NCBI GenBank assembly: GCA_036497565.1
Contig: DASXJE010000147.1
Coordinates: 39,678 to 103,677, forward strand
DNA length: 64,000 bases
Reading direction: 5' to 3'
Source: Mycobacteriales bacterium
GTDB taxonomy: Bacteria; Actinomycetota; Actinomycetes; Mycobacteriales; QHCD01
Shown piece after piece: positions 18,720 through 28,509 of the stretch (its first letter is position 1; each line of letters opens with the position of its first letter). Position numbers and translations under genes: made by a program. Below the pieces are notes generated by a model that searched no databases, was not told the DNA's origin, and was given only the letters and a program-made list of their open reading frames with translations.

Positions 18720-18848
18720 CGGGCCAGCGTAGTCGGCGCCCGGTGGGTGGGGCGAGGGCAGCAGCACGGCTGCCGGCTGTCGATGCCGGTCCATTCGTCC
18801 GCGCGGAAGGCGATACCCCGAAACCGATTTTAATCCCTATCTAACTGG

Positions 18849-18854
18849 TAGACT
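18849..18854 (+). promoter_or_regulatory. -10 element of a probable leaderless transcript
   Basis: TAGACT lies 6 nt before the ATG at 18861, inside an unusually A/T-rich 40-bp patch (about 18820-18860). Initiation would fall at the A of the start codon. The -35 region is not clear. Confidence 0.45.
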
Positions 18855-18860
18855 TTGAGG

Positions 18861-20294
18861 ATGAACATGGGGGGACAACACGATTCCGGCCGTCCACGGA
18901 CGGTCGCGATCGTCGGCGGCGGCGCCAGCGGAGCGCTCACGGCCGTCGCGCTGACCCGCCTCGCCGATCGATCGGACCGGGCCATCCGGGTCCAGCTCTT
19001 CGATCCGACCACTAGACCAGGCCGGGGGCTCGCCTACGGAACGACCGACCTGCGGCATCTGCTCAACGTCCGGGCCGGCCGGATGAGCGCCTTCCCCGAC
19101 GAGCCCGACGACTTCGTCCGGTGGGCCGAGTCCGCCGGCATCGACGTACACCACGACACCTTCCTGCCGCGGCGCTACTACGGCGACTACCTCGCCGGAC
19201 TCGTGGACGACGCCGTGCGCACCGGCGTCTTAGAGGTCCGCCGGGGATGGGTACGGGCAGTCCGGCGGACCGAACACGGCTTCGACCTGCAGACCACCGA
19301 CGGCGCCGCCCGGGCCGACGCCGTCGTCCTCGCCTACGGCAACCTGCCGCCGGCCACTCCGGGCTCGACCGCCACGCGATGCGACCTGGTCAACGCCTGG
19401 GAGAGCGACGCGCTCGAGCGACTTCCCGACGACGGTCCGCTGCTGCTCGTCGGCACCGGGCTGACGGCGGTCGACGCAGCGCTGACCGTGCTCGGCGACC
19501 ACCCGCAGCGACGGGCGATCGCGGTGAGCCGGCACGGTCTCCTGCCGCGTAGTCACCAGTCGGGACCCGAAGGGGTCTGGTCCACCCCGATCCCCGCGGC
19601 CGGCGAGCCGCTCACCGTCGCCGGCCTCCGGGCGCTGCTCCACCGGGAGGTCGCCGCGGCGGCACGGGCCGGCGTGGACTGGCGGGCGGTCATGAACGGC
19701 CTCCGCCCGGTGACGCAGGGCATCTGGATCCGCCTGTCGGAGGACGAGCGCCGGATCTTCCTCGCGACCGCGGCCCGCGAGTGGGAGGTCCATCGGCACC
19801 GGACGGCGCCGGCAGTCACGGAAGCGCTGGACCGCCTGATGGCCGACGGCCGACTGACCATCCGCCGCGCGGCGCTGGTCGGGGCCAAACCCGATCCCCC
19901 GGGCTACCGGGCGTTGCTCGAAGCACCGGACGGGACACGGGACGAGCTCCGAGTGGCGGCGATCCTCAACTGCACCGGTCCGCGCACCGACGTCACCGGC
20001 TCCGACGACCCGCTACTGGCCTCGATGCTCGCCGACGGCCTGATCCGGCCCGATCCGCTCCATCTCGGACTCGACACCGACGACCTCGGCGCGCTCGTCG
20101 ACCGCGACGGAGACAGCGACCCGCGTCTGATCACCGTCGGGCCGCCTCGCCGGGGCGGGCTCTGGGAGTGCAACGCCGTGCCGGAGATCCGCGACCTGGC
20201 GGCACAGGCGGCCCGTCATCTGCTCGCCGAGCTCGATGTCGAACCGGAGGCGCTGGCGGACGACCGTGCGGTCGCCGGAGCGGCCCGGCACTGA
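18861..20294 (+). CDS. FAD/NAD(P)-binding protein (NAD_binding_9 type)
   Basis: A 477-residue flavoprotein with an N-terminal dinucleotide-binding fold (VAIVGGGASGALTA, about residues 15-28), the family's GRGLAYGT motif near 58, and a second Gly-rich strand (LLVGTGLTAVDAAL, about 195). It belongs to the uncharacterised HI0933/NAD_binding_9 oxidoreductases found singly in many bacteria; some act on hydroxylated amino or keto acids, but nothing here identifies a substrate. The ATG at 18861 is preferred to the TTG two codons earlier because a -10-like TAGACT lies 6 nt upstream. Its neighbours give no pathway hint. Confidence 0.8.
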   Translation: MNMGGQHDSGRPRTVAIVGGGASGALTAVALTRLADRSDRAIRVQLFDPTTRPGRGLAYGTTDLRHLLNVRAGRMSAFPDEPDDFVRWAESAGIDVHHDTFLPRRYYGDYLAGLVDDAVRTGVLEVRRGWVRAVRRTEHGFDLQTTDGAARADAVVLAYGNLPPATPGSTATRCDLVNAWESDALERLPDDGPLLLVGTGLTAVDAALTVLGDHPQRRAIAVSRHGLLPRSHQSGPEGVWSTPIPAAGEPLTVAGLRALLHREVAAAARAGVDWRAVMNGLRPVTQGIWIRLSEDERRIFLATAAREWEVHRHRTAPAVTEALDRLMADGRLTIRRAALVGAKPDPPGYRALLEAPDGTRDELRVAAILNCTGPRTDVTGSDDPLLASMLADGLIRPDPLHLGLDTDDLGALVDRDGDSDPRLITVGPPRRGGLWECNAVPEIRDLAAQAARHLLAELDVEPEALADDRAVAGAARH

Positions 20295-20366
20295 CGGTCG
20301 ACGCCGAGGTCGCCGTCGACCGGATTGAGCACCCGCGAACCTGTCGTACCCTCGGTGCAGGATGCG

Positions 20367-23300
20367 ATGGTGAGCACAATCGACGACTTCTCGCCGGCCA
20401 CCCGGGCCTGGTTCGACGGGGCTTTCGCCGCCCCCACCGCCGCTCAGCAGGGTGCTTGGGACGCGATCGGGCGCGGCAGTAACACCCTGGTGGTCGCGCC
20501 GACGGGATCGGGCAAGACGCTGGCCGCGTTTCTCGCCGCCCTCGACCGGCTTGCCACCTCACCCAAACCCGACGATCCACGCCGTCGCTGCCGGGTGCTC
20601 TACGTCAGCCCGCTGAAGGCGCTCGCCGTCGACATCGAGCGCAACCTGCGTTCTCCGCTGACCGGGATCCGGCAGGCGGCTGCGCGGCTCGGCCTCCCCG
20701 AGCCCGACATCGAGGTCGCCCTCCGCTCCGGTGACACGCCGCCCGAGGAGCGCCGTGCCTTCGCCCGGCGTCCGCCGGACATCCTCATCACCACGCCGGA
20801 ATCGCTCTTCCTGCTGCTCACGAGCGCCGCCCGCGAGGCGCTGCACGGCATCGACACGGTGATCGTCGACGAGGTCCACGCCGTCTGCGCCAGCAAGCGC
20901 GGCGCTCATCTGGCCGTCTCGCTCGACCGTCTCGACCTGCTCCTCGACACGCCGGCCCAGCGGATCGGCCTGTCGGCCACGGTCCGGCCGGTCGACGAGG
21001 TGAGCCGGTTCCTCGCCGGCGGACGCCCGGTCACGGTCGTGGCGCCACCGGCGCAGAAGTCGGTGCAGTTGGAGGTCGTGGTCCCCGTCGAGGACATGTC
21101 CACCCTGGGCGAGCCGACCGGCGACCTGTCCGGGTCCGCGACCGGCGCCGAGCAGCGCTCGTCGATCTGGCCGGCGGTCGACGAGCGGATCCTCGATCTG
21201 ATCGAGGCCCACCGCAGCACCATCGTGTTCGCGAATTCGCGCCGGCTGGCCGAGCGACTCACCTCACGCCTCAACGAGCTCGCCTATGAGCGGCAGTACG
21301 GCGAGGAGCTCGACTCCGGCTCGGGCCGGCTCCCGGCCGAGATGATGGCCCAGGCCGGCTCCGGGCCCGGCGCCCCGCCGGTGGTGGCCAGGGCGCACCA
21401 CGGTTCGGTGTCGCGTGAACAGCGGGCCGTGGTGGAGGAGGAACTGAAGGCCGGGCGGCTGCCCGCGGTCGTCGCGACCAGCAGTCTGGAGCTCGGCATC
21501 GACATGGGCGCGGTCGACCTCGTGGTGCAGGTCGAGGCGCCCCCGTCGGTGGCCTCCGGCCTGCAACGGGTCGGGCGGGCCGGGCACCAGGTCGGTGCGG
21601 TCAGCCGCGGCGTCGTCTTCCCCAAGTACCGCGGTGATCTGCTCGCGGCGACGGTCGTCGCCGATCGCATGCAGGCCGGCGCGATCGAAGCGATCCGCTT
21701 CCCCCGCAATCCTCTCGACGTACTCGCCCAGCAGATCGTCGCGATGGTCGCGATGGACGACTGGACGGTCGACGAGCTCGCCGCGATGGTCGCCCGGTCG
21801 GCCCCGTTCGCCGGGCTGCCGGCCAGCGCGCTCGAGTCGGTCCTCGACATGCTCTCCGGCCGCTACCCGTCCGACGAATTCGCCGAGCTGCGGCCGCGGA
21901 TCACCTGGGACCGGGTCACCGGCGCTCTCACTGCGCGACCCGGCGCCCAGCGGCTGGCCGTCACCAGCGGCGGCACCATCCCCGACCGCGGGCTGTTCGG
22001 GGTGTTCCTGGTCGGGACGGAGGGCGAGCCGGGCCGTCGGGTCGGTGAGCTCGACGAGGAGATGGTCTACGAGTCCCGGGTGGGCGACGTCTTCCTGCTC
22101 GGGACGTCGTCATGGCGGATCGAGGACATCACCCACGATCGGGTGCTGGTCACCCCCGCCCCGGGCCAGGCGGGCAAGATGCCCTTCTGGAAGGGCGACG
22201 CGATCGGCCGTCCGCTCGAGCTCGGTCGGGCCGTCGGCGCGTTCCTGCGGACGACGGCCGGCGCGGACCGCGCCGTCGCCGAGCGCCGGCTGCGCGAGGG
22301 CGGGCTGGATCCGTGGGCGGCGACCAATCTGCTCGACTACCTCGCCGCGCAGCGCGAGGCGACCGGGCAGCTTCCCGACGACCGCACGATCGTGGTCGAG
22401 CGGTTCCGCGACGAGCTGGGCGACTGGCGCCTCGTCGTCCACTCCCCGTTCGGCGCACAGGTCAACGCACCCTGGGCGCAGGCGATCGGTGCCCGGCTGC
22501 GGGAGCGCTACGGCGTCGACGTGACGTCGATGCACGCCGACGACGGCATCGTGCTCCAGCTGCCGGAGAACGACGCCGAGCCGCCGACGGCGGAGCTGGC
22601 GGTCTTCGAGCCGGAGGAGATCGAGTCGCTGGTCACCGCGGAGGTGGGCGGGTCGGCGTTGTTCGCCTCCCGGTTCCGGGAGTGCGCGGGCCGCGCCCTG
22701 CTTCTACCCAAGCGGGACCCACGACGGCGTACTCCGCTCTGGCAACAGCGCCGGCGGGCGGCCCAGTTGCTGCAGGTCGCGAGCGACTACGGCTCGTTCC
22801 CCGTCGTGCTCGAGACCATGCGCGAGTGCCTGCAGGACGTCTTCGACGTGCCCGGGCTGGTCGAACTGATGGGTGACCTGCGATCGCGCCGGGTGCGCCT
22901 CGTCGAGGTCGAGACCCGGCAGGCATCGCCGTTCGCGCAGTCGCTGCTCTTCGGCTACGTCGGGATGTTCATCTACGAAGGCGACGCGCCGCTGGCCGAG
23001 CGACGGGCCCAGGCCCTGTCGCTGGACAACGCGCTGCTCGCCGAGCTGCTCGGCCAGGCCGAGCTGCGCGAATTGCTCGATCCCGACGCCCTCGCCGAGG
23101 TCGAGGCCGAGCTGCAGCGGCTCGCCGACTCCCGCAAGGCCTACGACGTCGAGTCGACGGCCGATCTGCTCCGCCTCGTCGGCGACCTCACCACCGCCGA
23201 AGCCGTCGCCCGCGGAGCGCAGCCCCGGTGGCTGGCCGAGCTCGAGGAGTCGCGGCGGGCACTGCGGATCCGGATCGCCGGCGAGGAGCGGTGGATCGGG

Positions 23301-24908
23301 ATCGAGGACGCCGGACGGGTCCGCGACGCGCTCGGCGCGCCGCTGCCGGTCGGGGTTCCGGAGACCTTCACCGAGCCGGTACGCGACCCGCTGGGCGATC
23401 TCGTCGGGCGTTTCGCCCGCACCCACGGGCCGTTCCACGTCAGCGACTGCGCGACCCGCCTCGGTATGGGCACCGCCGTGATCACCGAGGTGCTGCACCG
23501 GCTGGCCGGCGCCGGCCGGGTGGTCAGCGGCGAGTTCCGGCCCGGCGGCACCGGTCAGGAATGGTGCGACGCCGAGGTGCTGCGCACCTTGCGGCGGCGG
23601 TCGCTGGCCCGGCTGCGGGGTGAGGTCGAGCCGGTGCCGGCCGAAGCCCTGGCCCGGTTCCTGCCCGCCTGGCAGCGGGTCGGCGTCTCCTCGGCGCGCG
23701 GTCAGGAGGCCCTCACCCACGCCCTCGACCAACTCGCCGGCGTCGCCGTACCGGCGTCCGCGCTCGAGACACTGGTACTGCCCGCGCGGGTCGCCGGATA
23801 CACCCCGGCGATGCTCGACGAGCTGACCGCCGCCGGTGAGGTGCGCTGGTCCGGCGCGGGTGCGCTGCCCGGCGGCGACGGCTGGATCGCCCTGGCCCCC
23901 ACCGAGATCGCTGATCTCGTGCTCCCGCCGATCGACACGACACTGACGCTGACCCCGTTGCACGACGCGGTAATCGAGGCGTTGTCCGGCGACGCGGCGT
24001 TGTTCTTCCGGGCACTCGCCGATCGGGTGTTCGCCGACGGGCAGCTCGGACCCGCTGACGACGCCGCACTCGTCGCCGCGGTATGGGACCTGGTGTGGGC
24101 CGGCCGCCTGACCAACGACACCCTCGCGCCGTTGCGGACGCTGCTCGGTGCCGGAAAGGTCGCCCATCCCCGGCGACCCGCGGCGCCCCGGTCCCGATAC
24201 GGCCGGGTCGGCCGCGCACCGATGCCCAGCCGGACCGGCCCCCCGACGGTCGCCGGGCGATGGTCCCGGCTCCCGGACCGGGTGGTCGATCCGACGCCGC
24301 GCGCGCACGCCCTCGTCGAGACCCTGCTCGAACGCCACGGTGTGGTGACGCGCGGTGCGGTGGCGGCCGAACACGTGGCGGGTGGTTTCGCGGCCGCCTA
24401 TCGCGTGCTCCGCGCCTTCGAGGAGGCGGGCCGGGTGCGTCGTGGCTATTTCGTCGCGGGACTCGGCGCGGCCCAGTTCGCCTCCACCGGCGCGGTCGAC
24501 CGGCTCCGCACCTTCGCGAGCGAGCGATCCGACACGCAACGCGCCCAGGTGCTTGCCGCGACCGACCCGGCCAACGCCTACGGCGCAGCGCTTTCCTGGC
24601 CGGAGCGACCGGAACAGTCCGGCCACCGCCCGGGCCGCAAGGCCGGTGCGCTGGTCGTCCTCGTCGACGGGCAACTCGTGCTCTACGTCGAACGCGGCGG
24701 GCGCTCACTGCTGTCCTGGTCCGACGACCCGGCCCTGCTGCAACCTGCGGCCGACGCCCTGGCCCTCGCCGTCCGCGACGGCGGACTCGGCCGGATGGCC
24801 GTCGAGCGGGCCGACGGCGTCGGCGTCCACGACTCCCCGCTCGCCCAGGCACTCGCCGCGGCGGGGTTCCGACCCACCCCACGCGGGCTGCGGTTGCGCT
24901 CCGGATAG
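20367..24908 (+). CDS. lhr: ATP-dependent helicase Lhr (full-length)
   Basis: A 1513-residue superfamily 2 helicase. Two RecA-like domains carry Walker A APTGSGKT (about residue 47), the DEVH box (about 168) and SATVRP; then come the winged-helix and Lhr-specific domains and a long C-terminal half with further winged helices and the Lhr-CTD. In mycobacteria Lhr is a 3'-5' DNA translocase induced by DNA damage and is encoded next to nei2. Here nei2 lies 4.4 kb downstream with sugar genes between them. The ATG at 20367 (or the adjacent GTG) follows a weak AGGA; TACCCT at 20347-20352 may be its -10. Confidence 0.96.
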   Translation: MVSTIDDFSPATRAWFDGAFAAPTAAQQGAWDAIGRGSNTLVVAPTGSGKTLAAFLAALDRLATSPKPDDPRRRCRVLYVSPLKALAVDIERNLRSPLTGIRQAAARLGLPEPDIEVALRSGDTPPEERRAFARRPPDILITTPESLFLLLTSAAREALHGIDTVIVDEVHAVCASKRGAHLAVSLDRLDLLLDTPAQRIGLSATVRPVDEVSRFLAGGRPVTVVAPPAQKSVQLEVVVPVEDMSTLGEPTGDLSGSATGAEQRSSIWPAVDERILDLIEAHRSTIVFANSRRLAERLTSRLNELAYERQYGEELDSGSGRLPAEMMAQAGSGPGAPPVVARAHHGSVSREQRAVVEEELKAGRLPAVVATSSLELGIDMGAVDLVVQVEAPPSVASGLQRVGRAGHQVGAVSRGVVFPKYRGDLLAATVVADRMQAGAIEAIRFPRNPLDVLAQQIVAMVAMDDWTVDELAAMVARSAPFAGLPASALESVLDMLSGRYPSDEFAELRPRITWDRVTGALTARPGAQRLAVTSGGTIPDRGLFGVFLVGTEGEPGRRVGELDEEMVYESRVGDVFLLGTSSWRIEDITHDRVLVTPAPGQAGKMPFWKGDAIGRPLELGRAVGAFLRTTAGADRAVAERRLREGGLDPWAATNLLDYLAAQREATGQLPDDRTIVVERFRDELGDWRLVVHSPFGAQVNAPWAQAIGARLRERYGVDVTSMHADDGIVLQLPENDAEPPTAELAVFEPEEIESLVTAEVGGSALFASRFRECAGRALLLPKRDPRRRTPLWQQRRRAAQLLQVASDYGSFPVVLETMRECLQDVFDVPGLVELMGDLRSRRVRLVEVETRQASPFAQSLLFGYVGMFIYEGDAPLAERRAQALSLDNALLAELLGQAELRELLDPDALAEVEAELQRLADSRKAYDVESTADLLRLVGDLTTAEAVARGAQPRWLAELEESRRALRIRIAGEERWIGIEDAGRVRDALGAPLPVGVPETFTEPVRDPLGDLVGRFARTHGPFHVSDCATRLGMGTAVITEVLHRLAGAGRVVSGEFRPGGTGQEWCDAEVLRTLRRRSLARLRGEVEPVPAEALARFLPAWQRVGVSSARGQEALTHALDQLAGVAVPASALETLVLPARVAGYTPAMLDELTAAGEVRWSGAGALPGGDGWIALAPTEIADLVLPPIDTTLTLTPLHDAVIEALSGDAALFFRALADRVFADGQLGPADDAALVAAVWDLVWAGRLTNDTLAPLRTLLGAGKVAHPRRPAAPRSRYGRVGRAPMPSRTGPPTVAGRWSRLPDRVVDPTPRAHALVETLLERHGVVTRGAVAAEHVAGGFAAAYRVLRAFEEAGRVRRGYFVAGLGAAQFASTGAVDRLRTFASERSDTQRAQVLAATDPANAYGAALSWPERPEQSGHRPGRKAGALVVLVDGQLVLYVERGGRSLLSWSDDPALLQPAADALALAVRDGGLGRMAVERADGVGVHDSPLAQALAAAGFRPTPRGLRLRSG

Positions 24909-24940
24909 GTTCGACCCTCAGCCGATCCGAGGGGAGCAGC

Positions 24941-25870
24941 GTGCATATCGTCCGGTTTGCGCAGCATGACAGCAACGGGAGTGCGGTCGGCGTCCTCACC
25001 GACGGCAAGGTCACCGGCTTCGCCGGCGTCGCGACGCTCGCCGAGCTCCTGCAGCTCCCGGCCGGGGCGCTGCGCGAGCGGTGCCTGGACCCCGGCGGGC
25101 CGACGTACCCGGTCGGCGACGTGCGCCTGCTCCCGCCCGCGGACGGTCGCACCGAGGTGTGGGCGGCCGGCGTCACCTACCAGCAGTCCCGCGCCGCCCG
25201 GGTCGAAGAGAGCGAGCGGTCGGCCACGGTCTACGAGCAGGTCTACGACGCCGACCGTCCCGAACTGTTCTTCAAGTCCGTCGCCTGGCGGGTGGTCGGC
25301 GACGGCGAACCGATCGCCGTCCGCGACGACTCGAAGGTCGATGTCCCGGAGCCCGAGCTCGCCGTCGTGGTCAACGCCGCCGGGGAGATCGTCGGTTACA
25401 CCGTCTGCGACGACGTCAGCTCCCGGACCCTGGAGGGCGAGAACCCGCTCTACCTCCCCCAGGCCAAGATCTATCTCGGTGGCTGCTCCGTGGGCCCGGG
25501 TATCCGCCCGGCCTGGGAGGTCACCGACCCCTACGACCTCACGATCCGGCTCACCATCCGCCGCGGCGGCGCCGTGCACTGGTCCGGCGAGGCCAGCACG
25601 AGCCAGCTCCGCCGACGGCTCGACGAGCTGGTCGACTACCTGACCCGCGCCGACGCCTTCCCCGACGGCGTGATCCTCTCGACCGGCACCTGCCTGGTGC
25701 CCGGGACGCCGTTCACCCTCACCGCGGGCGACGAGGTGCAGATCGAGATCGACGAGGTGGGTAGCCTCACGAACCCCGTCGTCCGGGGCCGGACCGACAT
25801 GCAGTGGCTGGTCGCCGGGTATGACGACACCCGTCAACGACCCCGAACCACCCAGGAGGTGACCCGATGA
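24941..25870 (+). CDS. FAH-family 2-keto-3-deoxy sugar-acid dehydratase
   Basis: A 309-residue FAH-fold protein related to Caulobacter XylX and archaeal 2-keto-3-deoxy-arabinonate dehydratase, which turn 2-keto-3-deoxy-pentonate into ketoglutarate semialdehyde. Seen: VTYQQSRAARVEE near residue 80, FFKSVAWRVVG, the acidic metal site VPEPELAVVV, and VGYTVCDDVSSR. The GTG at 24941 has GAGGGGAG 4 nt upstream and gives the family N-terminus. Its stop shares ATGA with the next gene, a ketoglutarate-semialdehyde dehydrogenase, which together with the family resemblance fixes the reaction. Whether the sugar is xylose, arabinose or a hexuronate is not decided; no sugar dehydrogenase or sugar-acid dehydratase lies next to it. 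Confidence 0.85.
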   Translation: MHIVRFAQHDSNGSAVGVLTDGKVTGFAGVATLAELLQLPAGALRERCLDPGGPTYPVGDVRLLPPADGRTEVWAAGVTYQQSRAARVEESERSATVYEQVYDADRPELFFKSVAWRVVGDGEPIAVRDDSKVDVPEPELAVVVNAAGEIVGYTVCDDVSSRTLEGENPLYLPQAKIYLGGCSVGPGIRPAWEVTDPYDLTIRLTIRRGGAVHWSGEASTSQLRRRLDELVDYLTRADAFPDGVILSTGTCLVPGTPFTLTAGDEVQIEIDEVGSLTNPVVRGRTDMQWLVAGYDDTRQRPRTTQEVTR

Positions 25871-27399
25871 CCGCCGGAGTGGACACCGTGGTGAGCATCG
25901 ACCCGCGTACGGGCGACGCCGTCGAGAAGGTGACCGAGCAGACATCCCCCGCCGACCTCGATGCCGCCTGCGAGGCGGCGCGGGCGGCGTATCCGGGCCT
26001 GGAGGCGATGGGTCGCGACGGCCGCGCGCGGCTGCTCCGGGCGATGGCCGACGGGCTGGAAGGCGACCGGGAGGCGATCGTTGCGCTGGCCGATCGCGAG
26101 AGCGCACTCGGCCCGACCCGCCTGGGCGGCGAGCTGACCCGGACCTGCTATCAGCTCCGGCTGTTCGCCGAGGCGCTCGAGGACGGCGGCTACGTCGAAG
26201 CGACCATCGACCACCCCGGCGACACCGCCATGGGCCCGCGCCCCGACCTGCGCCGCATGCTGACCCCGATGGGTCCGGTCGCGGTGTTCGCGGTGAGCAA
26301 CTTCCCGCTCGCCTTCTCCGTACCCGGTGGCGACACCGCCTCGGCACTGGCCGCCGGGTGCCCCGTCGTGGTCAAGGCGCACCCCGCCCATCCGGCGACG
26401 TCGGCGCGCTGCGCCGAGCGGATGGTCGCGGCCGCGCGCGACTGCGGGGCGCCGGAGGGCACCATCGCCGTCGTCTACGGCCAGGACGCCGGCACCCGGC
26501 TGGTGACCCACCCGGCGATCCGGGCCGTCGGCTTCACCGGCTCGCTGCGCGGCGGACGGGCGCTCTTCGACCTCGCCAACTCCCGGCCCGACCCGATCCC
26601 CTTCTACGGCGAGTTGGGCAGCCTCAACCCGATGGTGGTGACCCCGGCCGCGGCGGCGGAGCGGGCGGAGAAGATCGCCGAGGGCTTCCTCACGTCGTTC
26701 ACGATGGGCGTGGGCCAGTTCTGCACCAAGCCCGGCCTGCTGTTCGTCCCGGCCGGCGCCGACGGTGACCTGCTGCGCGCGAAGCTGGCCGACGGAGCCG
26801 CGCAGGCCCCGTCCGGCTGGATGCTCAGCGAGGGGATCCGCGACGCGTTCGAGGCCGGCACCGCCCGGCTGCGGACCCAGTCCGGCGTCGATGACCTCGC
26901 GTCCTCGACCGCGGACCTCGCAGCGGGCTACTCAGCCCGGCCGCAGCTGTTCGCCGTCGCCGCGGCGGACCTCACCGGGCCACTGCTCGAGGAGTGCTTC
27001 GGCCCCGCCGCCGTCGTGGCCACCTACCGCGACGAGCGGGACCTCATCGCGGCGCTCGCCCGGGTGGAGGGTTCGCTGACCGCGACCGTGCACACCGGCG
27101 ACGGCGAGTCGGAGCTGCCCCGTCGCCTCACCGACGTTCTCGGGCACAAGGCCGGCCGGGTCATCTTCAACGGGTTCCCCACCGGGGTGGCCGTCGCCTG
27201 GGCGATGAACCACGGCGGCCCCTATCCCGCGTCGACCGCGGAGGCCCACACGTCGGTCGGCATCACCGCCATCCGGCGCTTCCTGCGGCCGGTCTGCTTC
27301 CAGGACTCACCGGACGCCCTGCTCCCCGCGGAGCTGCGGGACGACAACCCCGGTGGCATTCCCCAGCGGGTCGACGGCAGGCTGATCGCCCCGGCCTGA
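25867..27399 (+). CDS. 2-ketoglutarate semialdehyde dehydrogenase
   Basis: A 510-residue aldehyde dehydrogenase. Catalytic cysteine C286 is in GVGQFCTKPG and the general-base glutamate E249 in GELGSLNP. The cofactor region NFPLAFSVPGGDTASALAAGCPVVVK (described by its ends: residues 139-164) is the type seen in NADP+-dependent 2,5-dioxovalerate dehydrogenases, which make 2-ketoglutarate as the last step of the Weimberg-type pentose and hexarate routes. The start ATG overlaps the stop of the dehydratase gene by 4 bp, so the two are coupled. It converges on the kinase gene with 9 bp between. Confidence 0.9.
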   Translation: MTAGVDTVVSIDPRTGDAVEKVTEQTSPADLDAACEAARAAYPGLEAMGRDGRARLLRAMADGLEGDREAIVALADRESALGPTRLGGELTRTCYQLRLFAEALEDGGYVEATIDHPGDTAMGPRPDLRRMLTPMGPVAVFAVSNFPLAFSVPGGDTASALAAGCPVVVKAHPAHPATSARCAERMVAAARDCGAPEGTIAVVYGQDAGTRLVTHPAIRAVGFTGSLRGGRALFDLANSRPDPIPFYGELGSLNPMVVTPAAAAERAEKIAEGFLTSFTMGVGQFCTKPGLLFVPAGADGDLLRAKLADGAAQAPSGWMLSEGIRDAFEAGTARLRTQSGVDDLASSTADLAAGYSARPQLFAVAAADLTGPLLEECFGPAAVVATYRDERDLIAALARVEGSLTATVHTGDGESELPRRLTDVLGHKAGRVIFNGFPTGVAVAWAMNHGGPYPASTAEAHTSVGITAIRRFLRPVCFQDSPDALLPAELRDDNPGGIPQRVDGRLIAPA

Positions 27400-27408
27400 C
27401 AGCGAACC

Positions 27409-28422
27409 TCAGCCACGGTCGGTGCGGGCGGCGAGCCGGCGATGCACGTCGTCGGCCGCCCGCGCCGGGCCCAGCCGCCGGGTGGCGAGCCAGGCGGCCC
27501 CCGCGGCACCGTCGCGTCCGTCGCCGACCTCGAGTCCGAAGCGTTCGGTCAGTCCCCGTCGGACGGCGTCCCGCACCGGCCCGGGCGTCACCAGCACGCT
27601 GCCGGCGACCACGGCCGACCGCGCCCACGGTGCGTCGCGGAGCAGCACTCCGGCCTCGTCGAGCAGCGCCTCGGCCGCCCGCCGGGCGAGCGCCGCGGCC
27701 ACGGGATCACCGTCGACCGCGGCCCGCGACACCAGCGGAGCGAGCTCGGACAGGGCGATCGGCGGACGGCGGTACGCCGCAGCCACGAGGTCGCGCACCG
27801 TGCGGTCCGACCCGGGCAGCTCGCCGGCCGGGCGGGTCGGCAGGGCGACTCCCAGTTGCGCGGCGACCAGCGGGGTCAGGGTCGTCGCGCTGCCGCGGCC
27901 CTCGAGGTCGGACAGCACGGCACGCAGCGCCCGCAGTCCCAGCCACGAGCCCGAACCGACGTCGCCGATGAGCCAGCCCAGGGCGTCGAGGTAGCGGGAC
28001 ATCGCGCCGGCCCGGATTTCTGCCACGACGGCGCCGGTCCCGGCCAGGACGACAAGCCCGTCCGGATCGGCGGTGCCCGCGGCGAACGCCACCTCGACGT
28101 CGGAGACCAGCAGGCGCGGACAGTGCAGCCCCAACCGCGTCCAGACGGCATCCAGCGCCTCGCCGAGACCTTCGCCGCCGTGGGTGTTGCCCCCGGCGAT
28201 CCCCAACGCCACCAGCGCGACGCGGCTCACGTCCACAGTGGACAGTGCGCCTTCGAGTGCCCGGGCGACCTCGGTCATCGCCGCGTCCAGCCCGCGGGAG
28301 ATCGGATTGGCGCCGCCGGCCGTGCCGGTGCCCCGCCGGTCGCCGGTCAGATCGGCGACCAGCGCGCGGACGCTGGTCGCGCCGGCATCCACCCCGGCCA
28401 CCAGACGGTCGTCGCGGTCCAC
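27409..28422 (-). CDS. BadF/BadG/BcrA-type ATPase, probable N-acetylhexosamine kinase
   Basis: A 337-residue member of the ASKHA fold: phosphate-1 motif GVDAGATS at residues 9-16, the second phosphate loop VLAGTGAVVAE (about 125), GWLIGDVGSGSWLG (about 155) and an adenosine motif VVAGSVLV (about 270). This group includes N-acetylglucosamine/MurNAc kinases. The divergent neighbour is a SIS-domain protein of the kind that handles amino-sugar phosphates, which supports amino-sugar recycling. The GTG at 28422 has no Shine-Dalgarno, but TACGCT lies exactly 6 nt upstream on the minus strand, consistent with a leaderless start here. Confidence 0.82.
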   Translation of the reverse strand: MDRDDRLVAGVDAGATSVRALVADLTGDRRGTGTAGGANPISRGLDAAMTEVARALEGALSTVDVSRVALVALGIAGGNTHGGEGLGEALDAVWTRLGLHCPRLLVSDVEVAFAAGTADPDGLVVLAGTGAVVAEIRAGAMSRYLDALGWLIGDVGSGSWLGLRALRAVLSDLEGRGSATTLTPLVAAQLGVALPTRPAGELPGSDRTVRDLVAAAYRRPPIALSELAPLVSRAAVDGDPVAAALARRAAEALLDEAGVLLRDAPWARSAVVAGSVLVTPGPVRDAVRRGLTERFGLEVGDGRDGAAGAAWLATRRLGPARAADDVHRRLAARTDRG

Positions 28423-28509
28423 CGGCGCAGCGTATCCGGCAACCGTGCGGTCACCGGCAGGTGATGAGATGGGCCCCGCACGCGTCGCCGAGGTGAGGAC
28501 ACGACACGC

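Noticed and set aside
22704..24674. 656-codon minus-strand frame inside lhr
   Set aside because: Antisense to a continuous Lhr helicase with correct motifs; no start signal.
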